DNA of 64,000 nt, taken from NCBI GenBank assembly GCA_009692065.1, contig SHZY01000011.1:1-64000 (forward strand). The letters are read 5' to 3'. Shown here in pieces: positions 6,608-16,900 of this stretch; positions within the stretch are counted from its first letter, which is position 1; each line of letters begins with the position of its first letter. The DNA comes from Gemmataceae bacterium (GTDB lineage Bacteria > Planctomycetota > Planctomycetia > Gemmatales > Gemmataceae). The notes below the pieces were generated by a model. The model was not told where the DNA came from. It saw nothing but the letters and a program-made list of their open reading frames with translations, and ran no database searches. A program made the position numbers and the translations under genes.

Positions 6608-9600
6608 CTATTTGGGCGCCACGATCGCCGGTTGTTGAAGCTCGCGGGCCTGATCGTTTAGTTGGCCGATCTCGCCGGCGAGCAATTTGCGCCAGATGCC
6701 GTCGAGCCGGGCCAGCTCCTTGGCGTTCTCGGCATAGACCTCGCGCATGCCTTGGGTGACGATGCCGTCGGAGTCCTTGACCCAATCGTACAAGGGGGCG
6801 AGCTGCGAATAGAGCTTCGCGCCGCCCTTCTTCGCCAGGATGTCGTAGGTCACCTGCGCCTTGGGGTTGTGCAGTTGCTCTTCGAGCGTGTCGAGCTTGA
6901 CGACGGCGTTCTTCGCCTCTTTGAGCCAGCCTTCCGCCTTCTTGTCGCCGTTGAGCGCCTTGACGCGTGAATTGATCTGGCCGCGCACCGATTGCAGGGC
7001 GATGACGATGTTGGACAGCCGGGTGATATCGTCGCGCAACTGGACGGCGAGCTGGTGGGAGTCTGCCAGTTCTTTCGCGGGCGTCTTTACGCGCGGATCG
7101 CCGCGCACTTCCACCTCCTGGGTAAGCACCTGGTCGCCCACGCGCAGCTTGAGCGTGTAGGTCCCCGGGGGCGCCAGTGGTCCGCGGTACGGCACGCCGT
7201 AATCGTTCTTGGCACCGGGAATCACCGTCGGGCCCATCATCTCCAGATTCCAGGCGACGCGGTTGATGCCAGCCTCCTTGGGCAACACCGTCGGCTTGAA
7301 GATCGACCATGGCACATCGGGGGACTCCGTGTCGATCTCGATCTCGGCCTTCTTGCTCGACAGCTTCTGCACCAGCGTGTCCTTGCTATCAAAGATTTCC
7401 AGCGTCAGCTCATCTTTCGGTTTCGTCGGCAAGTAGTAGTTGAGGATCGCTCCCTTGGGCGGGTTGTCGCCGGGAAGGCGGTCCTCGCCCGCATAGTTCT
7501 CGCCGTGATAGCGCCAGCGCGTCGTGGGTTGTAGCGGAAAGAAACGCGGCCCCCTCACCCGTGGCCCCTCTCCCCCGGCGGGGAGAGGGGAGAAATCGCG
7601 GATCGGCGTCAGGTCATCGAGGATCCATATCGACCGGCCATGGGTGCCGACCACGAGATCATTCCCCTTGATGTGCAAGTCGCAGATCGCGACCGTCGGC
7701 ATGTTGAGCTTGAGCGAGCGCCAGGTTTTGCCGTGGTCGCGTGAGAGCAGCACTTGCGTCTCACTGCCGACGTAGAGCATACCGGGAACCTGCGGGTCCT
7801 CGCGAACGACGCGCAGGTAATCCTCCTTGGGCAGCTTGCCGGAGAGGAGCGTCCATGATTTGCCGAGGTCGCGCGTCATGTAAAGATACGGCGTGTTGTC
7901 ATCGAGCCGATGCGCGTCCACCACGACATAGGCAGCGTCGGCATCGTGCGGCGATGCCTCGATACAGCAGACGGTTCCCCATTCCTTGAGGTTGGGGATG
8001 TTCTTGGTCACATTCTGCCAAGATTTGCCGTTATCATTGGAGACGTGCACGAGCCCATCGTCGCTGCCGGCCCAGAGGACGCCGGCTTTTTTGGGCGATT
8101 CGGCGAGGGCGAAGATCGTGCAGTAGTACTCGACGCCGGTATTGTCGCCGGTGATGGGGCCGCCGGACCATTTTTGCTTGGACTTGTCATCGCGCGTCAG
8201 GTCGGGGCTGATCTTGTCCCAGGTCTTGCCCTTGTCGGTCGAGCGGAAGAGGACGTTGGCGGCGTGGTAGATGGAAAGCTCAGGGACGGCCGTCCCTGGG
8301 CTTTTGGAGACCATGATCGGCGCAGTCCATTGAAAGCGGTAGCGCAAATCCTCGGCGCCTTTGCCGGACGGGTTGGTTGGATAGGTGCTGATGTTGCGTG
8401 CCTGGCGGGTTCGATGATCGTAGATCGAGAGGTAGCCGCTGTACTCGCCGGAGTAAACGATGTTGGGATCGGTCGGATCGGCAATCGAAAAGCCTGTCTC
8501 GCCGCCGCCGACGGTGTGCCAATCGGATAGCGAAATACCCGCGGACGAAAGCGAGTTCGAGGGGCCGGACGCGGTCCCCTGGTCCTGCATGTTGCCCAGG
8601 ACACGGTACGGCGTGCTGTTATCGACGCTGATGTGATAGAACTGGCAGATCGGCAGCGGCGGCATGTACCAGGTCTCGCCGCCGTTGGTCGTGATATCGA
8701 CGCCGCCGTCGTTGGAGTCGATCATGCGGCGTGGATTCTTCGGATCGATCCACAGGTCGTGATGATCGGGATGATGCACCCCTTTCATCTGCTTGAACGA
8801 CTTGCCGCCGTCGATGCTCTTGGCGAGCCGAACGTTCGGGCAATAGACGATGTCGGGATTCTTCGGATCGACATGGACGGTCGAGAAGTACCAGGGACGC
8901 TGGAGCAAGTAGCGAGCGTTGCTCACGAGCTTCCATTTTTCGCCGCCGTCATCGGAACGATAGAGGCCACCGTTCTCCGCTTCGATCAGGGCGTAGACGC
9001 GCTGGCTATTGGACGGGGCGATCGCAACGCCGATGCGGCCATAAGGCTTGGCGGGGAGGCCACTGTCATCGCCAGGTTCGATTTCCTTCCACGAGTCGCC
9101 GCCGTCCTCGCTGCGAAAAAGTCCGCTGCCTGGCCCGGCAGTGGTCAAACTCCAGGGAGTGCGCCGCGTTTCCCACAGCGTGGCAAAGAGGACGCGCGGA
9201 TTGTTGGCATCGATCGCGACATCGATGGCGCCGACGTTCTCGTTCTTTTTCAAGGATTGCTTCCACGACTTGCCGCCGTCTGTGGTGCGATAGACGCCGC
9301 GCTCGTCGTTAGGCCCAAACGCGCTGCCCAAGACGGCGGCGTAGGCGATATTGGCATTCTTCGGATGCACGACGATATGGCCAATCTGCCCGACTTGCTT
9401 CCAGACATGCTTCCACGACTTGCCGCCATTCGTGGAGACGTAGATGCCATTGCCGGGCGCGACATTGCCGCGGATGTTTGCTTCGCCGGAGCCGACGTAG
9501 ACGACGTTCGGATCGGACGGTGCGACCGCGACGGCGCCGATGGATGAAGTCGGCTGATCGTCGAAGATCGGCTTCCACGACAGGCCGCCGTCGGTGGTCT

Positions 9601-9835
9601 TCCAGACGCCGCCGCTGGCTGCGCCAACGTAGTAGGTAGTCGGGTCGCCTGGCACTCCGCAGGAACGCGTGGTGCGTCCGCCGGCCGCGGGGCCGATCGA
9701 CCGGTATTTGAGGTTCGTGAAGGCGTGATCGAAATCGTCCTTCTTCTTGTCCTCCTGCGCGTGCGCTGGCGAGGCGAGGAGCGCGAGCACCAGGATTCCC
9801 AGCAGAGCCCAATTGCGGCCAGAGAAGTAGTTCAT
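6608..9835 (-). CDS. Secreted BNR / sortilin (VPS10)-type beta-propeller protein
   Basis: 1075 residues from the ATG at 9835, chosen because AAGGAG lies just upstream and the protein then opens with a signal peptide (MNYFSGRNWALLGILVLALL...SPAHAQ). The first ~700 residues carry many BNR/Asp-box-like repeats of the type SxDGGxxW (for example TTDGGKSWK, TTDGGLSWKP, SEDGGDSWKE), the glycosidase/sortilin propeller pattern. The C-terminal ~300 residues include a beta region and a helical segment (QLAVQLRDDITRLSNIV). It is probably periplasmic or surface located; no catalytic residues are assigned. A palindromic repeat is inserted in frame near residue 750. Confidence 0.85.
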   Translation of the reverse strand: MNYFSGRNWALLGILVLALLASPAHAQEDKKKDDFDHAFTNLKYRSIGPAAGGRTTRSCGVPGDPTTYYVGAASGGVWKTTDGGLSWKPIFDDQPTSSIGAVAVAPSDPNVVYVGSGEANIRGNVAPGNGIYVSTNGGKSWKHVWKQVGQIGHIVVHPKNANIAYAAVLGSAFGPNDERGVYRTTDGGKSWKQSLKKNENVGAIDVAIDANNPRVLFATLWETRRTPWSLTTAGPGSGLFRSEDGGDSWKEIEPGDDSGLPAKPYGRIGVAIAPSNSQRVYALIEAENGGLYRSDDGGEKWKLVSNARYLLQRPWYFSTVHVDPKNPDIVYCPNVRLAKSIDGGKSFKQMKGVHHPDHHDLWIDPKNPRRMIDSNDGGVDITTNGGETWYMPPLPICQFYHISVDNSTPYRVLGNMQDQGTASGPSNSLSSAGISLSDWHTVGGGETGFSIADPTDPNIVYSGEYSGYLSIYDHRTRQARNISTYPTNPSGKGAEDLRYRFQWTAPIMVSKSPGTAVPELSIYHAANVLFRSTDKGKTWDKISPDLTRDDKSKQKWSGGPITGDNTGVEYYCTIFALAESPKKAGVLWAGSDDGLVHVSNDNGKSWQNVTKNIPNLKEWGTVCCIEASPHDADAAYVVVDAHRLDDNTPYLYMTRDLGKSWTLLSGKLPKEDYLRVVREDPQVPGMLYVGSETQVLLSRDHGKTWRSLKLNMPTVAICDLHIKGNDLVVGTHGRSIWILDDLTPIRDFSPLPAGGEGPRVRGPRFFPLQPTTRWRYHGENYAGEDRLPGDNPPKGAILNYYLPTKPKDELTLEIFDSKDTLVQKLSSKKAEIEIDTESPDVPWSIFKPTVLPKEAGINRVAWNLEMMGPTVIPGAKNDYGVPYRGPLAPPGTYTLKLRVGDQVLTQEVEVRGDPRVKTPAKELADSHQLAVQLRDDITRLSNIVIALQSVRGQINSRVKALNGDKKAEGWLKEAKNAVVKLDTLEEQLHNPKAQVTYDILAKKGGAKLYSQLAPLYDWVKDSDGIVTQGMREVYAENAKELARLDGIWRKLLAGEIGQLNDQARELQQPAIVAPK
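7551..7594. repeat. CCCCTCTCCCC palindrome inserted in frame in the BNR gene
   Basis: CCCCTCTCCCC(CGGC)GGGGAGAGGGG forms a palindrome inside the coding region. On the coding (minus) strand it is read SPLPAGGEGPRVRG. A near copy at 60777-60816 in the DUF1549 gene is read in the same frame as [14 protein letters not shown]. Confidence 0.8.
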
Positions 9836-9957
9836 GCGTGCGCTCCTTGGAGTGATGCAAAAATACACTGGAACGAAGGGATTGTAATCGGACATGACAG
9901 CGAGCACAAGAAAGTACCGGCTATGCTTGGGCCGGACCGAGGTCCATCAACTTCTTC

Positions 9958-10002
9958 GTCCCGGAGGGATGGCTGAAAATCGCCCAGCACTTCAGTACTG
10001 GG
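9958..10002. repeat. Pair of small palindromes (TCCCGGAGGGA and CCCAGCACTTCAGTACTGGG)
   Basis: Two short palindromes lie in the gene-free stretch 9836-10074. They resemble the composition of the larger inverted element at 34124-34335. No gene is seen in this stretch. Confidence 0.45.
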
Positions 10003-10077
10003 TGGACGGCCTGTGTGCATTCTGGCGTTCCACCCAACTTACATACGACATGGCATGATGAAACGGGATATCGCTCA

Positions 10078-10366
10078 GCTACTTGGCGAGGCAGCCGCGG
10101 CGTGCCTCATGGTCAGGGCTCGGTCGGTAGTCACGCGTCGCCGCACGGCAAGCGTTATCGGCTTGCCCTTGTAGGTGCACAGGATTGGCTGCGCGACCTC
10201 GTTGTAAGGCCCGATGGTGCGCCCGGATACTCCGCGAAAGCAGCATGGCGGCGCCCGGGGCGATCGGCACATCGAGCAATTCCAGCATGGCGGGCAATAG
10301 CGATGCCGCCGCATCCGCGCTGGTCACGTAGTCGTAGACCAGCGTGTTCACGCGTTTGTACAGCAC
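10078..10366 (-). pseudogene. Remnant of an acetoacetate-decarboxylase-like gene
   Basis: On the minus strand, residues read from 10366 give YVTSADAAASLLPAMLELLD and then PIAPGAAMLLS. The frame shifts near 10233 and continues GRTIGPYNEVAQPILCTYKG. The GPYNEV...CxYKG pattern and the preceding LLP stretch fit the acetoacetate decarboxylase fold (normally about 250 residues). Only ~97 residues remain, split over two frames with no credible start or end, so this is a dead fragment. The family assignment is from memory and moderate. Confidence 0.5.
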
Positions 10367-10373
10367 AGGCAGT

Positions 10374-10505
10374 CGGGCATACCTTCGGCTCCATGACGCC
10401 CTGGAACAGGGAGCCGAACACGGCGGGCGAAATTCGGCTCCAGTCGAAGCGCCAGCATGCCGGGAAGCGATTAACGAATGATCTTACCACATCGGCATCG
10501 TTTAC
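10374..10505 (-). pseudogene. Remnant of an MmeI-type (type IIL) DNA methyltransferase
   Basis: About 44 residues in one minus-strand frame, including FDWSRISPAVFGSLFQ and GVMEP. This matches the segment of MmeI-like restriction-methylation enzymes that precedes the LGAHYT motif. Nothing of the remaining protein is visible. The fragment abuts the end of the rhodanese gene on one side and the decarboxylase remnant on the other, suggesting a site of deletion or past insertion. Confidence 0.5.
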
Positions 10506-10897
10506 CCCGGGCCCTGATTGAGGTATCCCGGTGTCAGCGGAAATCGCTTTTCGCGCCACACCCGGATGCCGCCGTCCATGGAGATGACGTTTTGGTAGCC
10601 CATTTTTTTCAAGTTGTCGGCCGCTAGCGCCGAGCGAAAGCCGCCGCCGCAGTAGAGGACCAAGAGCGTCTTGGCATCCGGCACCTTCTCTTCGATGTCG
10701 CGTTCGATGACCCCTTTGCCCAAATGAATGGCGCCCGGCAGATGGTCCTTCGCGAACTCGCTCTCCTCGCGCACGTCGATCAAGGTGAACTTTTCGCCCT
10801 GCTCGATCATGGCCATGACGTCGTCCACCGTGCATTCCTTGATGCGCGTGCGGGCGTCATTGACGATCTGCAAAAACTTGGGGGCGTGCTTGGCCAT
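10502..10897 (-). CDS. Rhodanese-like domain protein
   Basis: 131 residues with one rhodanese domain: TLIDVREESEFAKDHLPGA (the DVRE...HLPGA block) and the active loop YCGGGFRSALAA, whose cysteine would carry the persulfide. A GAGGAAT ribosome site precedes the ATG. It could move sulfur between donors and acceptors or sense oxidative state. There is no signal peptide, so it is cytoplasmic. The short extra N-terminus (about 25 residues) is unassigned. Its stop lies in the edge of the degraded region. Confidence 0.85.
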   Translation of the reverse strand: MAKHAPKFLQIVNDARTRIKECTVDDVMAMIEQGEKFTLIDVREESEFAKDHLPGAIHLGKGVIERDIEEKVPDAKTLLVLYCGGGFRSALAADNLKKMGYQNVISMDGGIRVWREKRFPLTPGYLNQGPG

Positions 10898-10918
10898 CGT
10901 GGGATTCCTCGCTGGATT

Positions 10919-11006
10919 CGTTTAGCGCCCGCGCGAAAGTCACGGCACGTTTCGCGCGCTGGGTCGGACATCGAACGGTCCGGCGCTTTGGCGCGGGCGC
11001 TAAACG
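10919..11006. repeat. TTTAGCGCCCGCG inverted repeat between rhodanese gene and topA
   Basis: Arms CGTTTAGCGCCCGCG (10919-10933) and CGCGGGCGCTAAACG (10992-11006) are exact inverted copies around a 58-base loop that itself can fold. It fills the space between topA (ends 11017 on the minus strand) and the rhodanese start. Confidence 0.75.
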
Positions 11007-11016
11007 TAAAGGCATA

Positions 11017-13665
11017 TCACGCCGGCGCCACCGCCCGCTGTTGCAACTGCTCTACCTGGTCCGGCGACGCCTGCCGCGTCCCCTTACACTTCGGGTAATT
11101 GTTGCAGCCGAAGAAAAACTTGCCCCAGCGGCCCGGCCGCAGCTTCATCGGGCCATCGCACTCCGGGCACTTGATGTCAGCCGGCGCGTCGATTGCGACG
11201 CTCTTCTTCGGCGCCGCCGGGCCGCCTTCCTTCGCCAGCTTTTCCTTCAATTCCTCCGGCAGCTGCTTGGTGCTGCGGCAACTCGGGTAGCCGCTGCAAC
11301 CCAGGAAGGCGCCGCGGAAGCCGCGCTTGATGTTCATGGGGCCGCCGCACTTCTCGCACTTGACGCCCGTGTCGATCGGCTTGACCGGCTTGCCTTCGGC
11401 GTCCATCTCGACGATATTCTTGCACTTGGGATAGCCGCTGCAGCCGAGGAACGGCCCGCGCTTGCCCATGCGCTGCACCATCGGGCTCTGGCACTTTTCA
11501 CAGACGTGCTCGGTCGCCTGGCTGGTGACGACCGGATTGCCCTCGGCATTGAAGTTCATGGTGGTCTTGCAGTCGGGATAGCCGCTGCAGCCGAGGAACG
11601 GCCCCGACTTGCCGGCCCGGCGCATCATGTCCTTGCTGCAGTTCGGGCATTTGATCGCGAGTCCGTCCGGGCCCGTAGCCGGTCCTGCCGGCTCGCCGTC
11701 GGCCGACGGATCAACCCCTTTTTTCTTGATGTACTTACACTCCGGATATTTCGAACAGCCGAAGAAGATGCCGAACTTGCTGAAGCGTTTGTTGAGCGGC
11801 GCCTGGCACAGCGGACACTTTTCCGCATGGGCGAGCATCTCCGTCTCGGCCTTTTTGAGCGACTCCGCAAACGGTGTCCAGAACTCCTCCAGCACTTGAT
11901 TGCGTTCGTATTTCTTCTCCTCGATCTGATCGAGTTCTTCCTCCATGTGACGCGTGAATTCGAGGTCCATCACCTTGGGGAAGTGCAGGACCAGGAGGTC
12001 GGTCACCTTCATGCCGGTCTCGGTGGCGTAGAAGCGGCGTTCCTTCATTGCGACATATTCGCGATCCTGGATCTTGCTGATGATCGACGCATAGGTGCTG
12101 GGCCGGCCGATGCCTTCCTTCTCGAGCGTCTTGACCAGCGATGCCTCATTGTAGCGCGCCGGCGGTTCGGTGAAGTGCTGCGTCGGCTTCAGCTTCACGA
12201 GGCCCAGCGGGTCGGCCTCCTTCATTGCCGGCAGGATCACGTCCTCCTGCTTGCTTGACTGCACGTAGATCTTGCGATAGCCGTCGAACTTCAGCGTCTT
12301 GCCCTGCGCCTTGAACACTCCTTTGGACGCCGTAACCTCGACATTCGTCACTCCCCAGACCGCCGGCGTCATCTGGCAGCCGACGAATCGCTGGTAGATC
12401 AGCGTGTAGAGCTTCAACTGCTCCGCCGGCAGGTATTTCGCGACCTTCTCCGGCAAGTACGAGACGTCGGTGGGCCGAATCGCTTCGTGGGCGCCTTGCG
12501 CGTCCTTCGAGGAGGCATAGGTGTTCGCCTTCTCCGGCAAGTACTTGTCCCCGAAGTTCGACTTGATGTGCGCCCGGCAATCCTTGAGCGCTTCGTCGGA
12601 GATACGTGTGCTGTCGGTTCGCATGTAGGTGATGAGGGCGACCTGGCCTTCGCTGCCGAGTTGCACGCCCTGATACAGTTTCTGGGCGACGCCCATCGCC
12701 ATCTTGCCCGAGAATCGCAAGCGCAAGTATGCCTGCTGCTGGAGCGTGCTGGTCGTGAACGGCGGCGGCGCCTTCTCCTGCCGATCCTTCTGCTCGACCT
12801 TGGTTACGGTGTACTTGGCCCCTTCGAGCGCCTTGACAATCGGATCGACCACCTGCTGGCTATCTGCCTTGAACTTCTGCCCATCCCATTCGGCCAGTTC
12901 CGCCACAAACGCTCCCTCGGGCAACTGCTCTTCCTGCTTCGGCTCCGGCGGATTCTCGTCGTCCAGCTCGGGCTCTTCCACTTTTTCCTTCGGCTTCGGC
13001 TTGGCCGCCTTCTTCGGCTTGGCCTTCTGGGTCACAGCCGTCTTGCCGAAGTCCTGCGTTTGCAGGATGGCGCCGATCTTCCAGAACTCTTCCGGCTTGA
13101 AGGCGGCAATCTCGCGCTCACGTTCGACGATCAAGCGCACGGCAACCGATTGAACCCGACCGGCGGTCAGCTTCTCCGCCAGCGTCGAGGAAATCAGCGG
13201 GCTGAGCTTGTAGCCGACGATGCGATCGAGAAACCGCCTCGCTTCCTGGGCGGCGACGAGGTCCATGTCGATCTGGCGGGCGTTGGCGAATGCCTTCTGC
13301 ACCGCGGTCTTGGTGATTTCGTTGAACGTGACTCGCTGGATGCGGGAGTCTTTGAGTTTGAGTGCTTCCTTGAGATGCCAGGCGATGGCCTCCCCTTCGC
13401 GATCCGGGTCAGGCGCCAGGTAGACGATATCGGAGGCGGCGGCGTGTTTCTTGAGCGAGGCGAGCACGTCCTTGCGGTCCTTGAGGTCGCGGTAGGTGGG
13501 GATCCAGCCTCCTTCGATGTCGATGCCGAAGCGGGTTTTGGGCAGATCGCGGACGTGCCCCAGGCTGGCAACGACTTCGTAGCCGGGGCCGAGGTATTTG
13601 TTGATCGTCTTCGCCTTGGCGGGCGATTCGACGATGACGAGGTGTTTCTTCTTCCTTGTGGCCAT
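11017..13665 (-). CDS. topA: DNA topoisomerase I
   Basis: 882 residues from MATRKKKHLVIVESPAKA, with AAGGAAA upstream; a start 12 codons earlier is possible but lacks support. The Toprim domain opens with VIVESPAKAKTI and includes APDPDREGEAIAWHL (acidic DPDREGE). The strand-cleaving tyrosine lies in ITYMRTDSTRIS (about Tyr347). A charged Lys/Glu/Pro linker (about residues 213-250) interrupts the core, an unusual insertion. The C-terminus has five four-cysteine zinc ribbons (CPLC, CPNC, CEKC, CEKC, CPEC types, each with GC-x-x-YP-x-C). It relaxes negative supercoils. Confidence 0.96.
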   Translation of the reverse strand: MATRKKKHLVIVESPAKAKTINKYLGPGYEVVASLGHVRDLPKTRFGIDIEGGWIPTYRDLKDRKDVLASLKKHAAASDIVYLAPDPDREGEAIAWHLKEALKLKDSRIQRVTFNEITKTAVQKAFANARQIDMDLVAAQEARRFLDRIVGYKLSPLISSTLAEKLTAGRVQSVAVRLIVEREREIAAFKPEEFWKIGAILQTQDFGKTAVTQKAKPKKAAKPKPKEKVEEPELDDENPPEPKQEEQLPEGAFVAELAEWDGQKFKADSQQVVDPIVKALEGAKYTVTKVEQKDRQEKAPPPFTTSTLQQQAYLRLRFSGKMAMGVAQKLYQGVQLGSEGQVALITYMRTDSTRISDEALKDCRAHIKSNFGDKYLPEKANTYASSKDAQGAHEAIRPTDVSYLPEKVAKYLPAEQLKLYTLIYQRFVGCQMTPAVWGVTNVEVTASKGVFKAQGKTLKFDGYRKIYVQSSKQEDVILPAMKEADPLGLVKLKPTQHFTEPPARYNEASLVKTLEKEGIGRPSTYASIISKIQDREYVAMKERRFYATETGMKVTDLLVLHFPKVMDLEFTRHMEEELDQIEEKKYERNQVLEEFWTPFAESLKKAETEMLAHAEKCPLCQAPLNKRFSKFGIFFGCSKYPECKYIKKKGVDPSADGEPAGPATGPDGLAIKCPNCSKDMMRRAGKSGPFLGCSGYPDCKTTMNFNAEGNPVVTSQATEHVCEKCQSPMVQRMGKRGPFLGCSGYPKCKNIVEMDAEGKPVKPIDTGVKCEKCGGPMNIKRGFRGAFLGCSGYPSCRSTKQLPEELKEKLAKEGGPAAPKKSVAIDAPADIKCPECDGPMKLRPGRWGKFFFGCNNYPKCKGTRQASPDQVEQLQQRAVAPA

Positions 13666-13681
13666 GATCGGTTTCCTTATT

Positions 13682-13938
13682 CGCCGCTTGCGGCGTAGCA
13701 CGCGGCTTGACTCCGGTTTACCGCTTTATTGTGCAAGTGTCCAGCGGGAAGCGAAACCGGCCTCTGTTCGCCGGTCCCGTTCTGCGTAACATTATGGATG
13801 GCGAGTCAAGAGCTGGAATGGGAACAATTGCCTCCCCGGCGGCCAATATATCATTAGGTAAAGTGAAATACTTCCCGGTTTCGCCGCTTGCGGCTTAGCA
13901 CTCGCAGGCGACACGCGAATGCTAAGCCGCAAGCGGCA
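13682..13938. repeat. GCCGCTTGCGGC palindromes, including a 24-bp-stem hairpin
   Basis: CGCCGCTTGCGGCG occurs at 13682-13695. A second copy begins a long hairpin: arm 13882-13905 (CGCCGCTTGCGGCTTAGCAC...) pairs almost perfectly with 13915-13938. The 3' arm ends in AAGG, directly supplying the ribosome site of the gene starting at 13950. The region between the palindromes (13700-13880) shows no gene. Confidence 0.75.
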
Positions 13939-13949
13939 AGGAAAATCGT

Positions 13950-16900
13950 ATGGCGTTCAACGTTTTGGGAACCTTCCAGAAAAACAAACGCTTCTGGATG
14001 GCCGCCGTCTTAATGATCTGCATGGTCAGCTTCGTCTTCTGCACTGGCATGAAGGGGGGCATGGAGGAGCGCATCCTCGATATCTTCGGGCTCAAGAGCC
14101 GCGGGCCTGCCATCGTCACCATCGATGGCCGCGGCATCAGCTCCAAGGACTTGCACGACCTGCGCGCCCAGCGCAACCTGGCCGACGCCATCATGCGAAT
14201 CTGTGCCGACATTGCTTCCAAGAAGGTCTCCAAGGAACTCTTTGAGCTGGGCAAGAAGGCGGATCCGAACCAGGATCCCGAAAAACTCAAGCAGATCAAG
14301 ATGCAACTGGGCGCCGTCCGCGCCACGCTCGATCTGCGCAAGAGCCGGCCGCGCTACTTCGACATCGGCGTCGCCAAGTTCGATGATCTCGTCGAATTCA
14401 AGCTCTGGCAAGCCGAGGCCGATCGGCTGGGCATCCATCTCGACGATCGCCACGTCAGGATCCTGTTCGGCAACGAGTTCTTCAATACCGAGCGAGTCCA
14501 ATGGGTCAGCAGAGAAGAGCTGGCCATGGCCCAGCGTGAAGCCATGCACCGCAATTTCCGCGAGGCGAACGATACCTTTGTGCGCCATGCGGTGGCGGAG
14601 GAGTTCCGCGTCCGCATCGCTCGCCTGGCCGTGCAGACGAGCTCCGTCCGCAGAGGCGGCCGGCCCGGCGAAGGCATGCCGCTCAAGTTCGACGATCCCG
14701 ACCTGCCCGACCCGTTGCGGGCGCCGCTGACGCTGGCGCAGCTCTGGGATTTCTACAAGCTCAATCGCGCCGAGTTCGACGTGAAGCTCATCCCCGTTAA
14801 CGTTCAAGACCTTTTGGCCGAGCTCAAGGATGCCAAGGGCAAGCTGCTCGAACCCAACGACCTGCAGAAACGCGAAGTCTTCGAGAAGAACAAATACAAG
14901 CCCAACGATCCAAGCTCCGAGGACCCCGGCCTGGAGAAACCGGCCCAGGTCAAGGTCGAATTTGTTTACGCCGACCCGCTGTCGCCGGAGTACCTGGGCA
15001 AGGCGAAGTTCGTCGCCCAGATGAAGTCCACCAACCCGATCGCCTTCGACATGATGCAATCCCCCCTCGTCACCGCGACTCGCTTCATGGCCGTGGCGCA
15101 GAACGAACAGGATCAGTTGGAACGGCACTACGATCGCCAAATCGGCAGGAACAATCGCTACTTCGGCGCGGCATTTTTTGGAGAAACTGATTGCAACTCG
15201 CAGGTGCTGGCGCGCATTGCGTCACGCAATCCCCTGGCGCTGGCCAGTGTGATCTTCGCGTCGGCGCTGGCCCCCGCCAATCCGCTCGAAGCCCAGAACG
15301 CGGTCGCCGGGCATCTCGCCTGGGGTGCCGTGACGAAGCTGAAGATGACCCCCGTCGACCCTCAGGACCTCCAGAACGCGGCCGCCGAGCAGCAGGTGTC
15401 TAGCTTCCTGGCCAACCCAGGCGAAGTGGAGATGGCGATCCAGTCGGAAGTGCGCCGCCGCGTGCCGGTCTACCTGAAACTATTCCCGGGCGGCACAACC
15501 CGGTTCCCGCTGACGATGGCCGCGCCGTATCTGACGATGGATTTTCCCATCAATTCCGAAAAACCGGCCGGGTATTACTATCTCCGCCCACGCTATACGC
15601 CCGAGACCGTGCAGGGCGAGATCAAGGACATGCTCAACAAGCAAACCGCGCGCGTGCGGGCTCAGGAGACCATGGCCATCGTGCGCAAGGAGCTGGAGAA
15701 ATCCGCCAACGACAGCGAGAAATTCAAGCGTGCCCTCAACAAGCTCGTGCCGGAGCACAAGCTGACCTATGGCCCACCCCCCGACAAGAAGGGGAATTTC
15801 TACAACCGGTTCAACATCGGCGCAGCCAAGGAATTCGAGGTCCTCAAGGATTCCTTTGCGGAGTACACCAATCGCATCAACATGTACGAAGGCCGCGACG
15901 TGACGCCGGCGCGCGTGTTGAAAGCCAGCGACGGCTGGAAGATGTTCTTCGACGGGACGGAGGAATTCGCCGCCAAATCGCTGCACCGCGCCATGCCGTG
16001 GCCCCCCGAGGTGAAGCCCGACGCCGCCCGCGCCTGGAAGCTGGCGGACCCGCTCTTGATGAACCGCCTCAATCTCAAGGAAGCCGACGAGCAACTGCTG
16101 GAGCGGCACCTGGCGCAGCACGATCCCAACAAGCCGGCGCCGGCGCTCGACCTGTTCCAGAGCGCCGACCTGCCGATCCTGTTCTGGCGTTCCGCCGAGC
16201 TGCCTCCCATTCGACCCGCTGATTACGACCGCATCGTCAAGGACCTGGACAAGGTAGCCGCCGATCTAGCCAAGGTCGCCACGGAGCTCAAAGAGATCAA
16301 GGATACCAACAAGGCCGTTGGGCTGAAGAAGAAGGAGGCAGACCTCAAGCAGACGCAGGCCGACCTCCAGGAGGTCATGGCCCGCGTTAGCGAGGGCTGG
16401 AAGTTCGACGAAACTCGCCGCACCAAGGCACTGCCCCGTGCCCAGTCGGTTGCCATGAATCTCATCAACAAGGGGCGCAACTTCCAGGATATCGAGGCGG
16501 AGGCGAGCAAGCTCAACCAAAAAGTGCTCCTGCTGCCTAATCTGAGCCAGATGTACCCGGACCGCGTCGTCGACGCGCCCGACGCCCGGCGCATCCTCTA
16601 TACGCTGCCGCCGCTCCCAAAGGATATGATCCCCCACTCGCGCGACGACATGATGAAGGAGCTCTTGAGCCTTTTCGATATGAAGGCCCCGATCTCCATT
16701 GGCAACAAGGACCTGGACGATGTCAACAAGGAGCTCTTCGATCTTGTCAGCAAGGATCAGGACAAGAACAAGCCGGCGAACTTCATCCAGATCCTCACCA
16801 ACAAGCCGCGCTCGATTTACTACGTCGCCCTGATTTCGCAAGCGCCGAAGGCAAGCCAGGAAGATTTTCACCAGGCGATGCTGCGTGCCTCCGAGATGAA

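Noticed and set aside
6600-7310. N-terminal extension of the CACGK protein frame
   Set aside because: The extension overlaps the BNR gene on the same strand in another frame; the ATG at 6599 right before the zinc-type motif is the sensible start.
12487-13698. Long plus-strand open frame antisense to topA
   Set aside because: A shadow of the highly conserved topoisomerase; rich in Arg/Leu/His as expected of antisense GC-rich frames.
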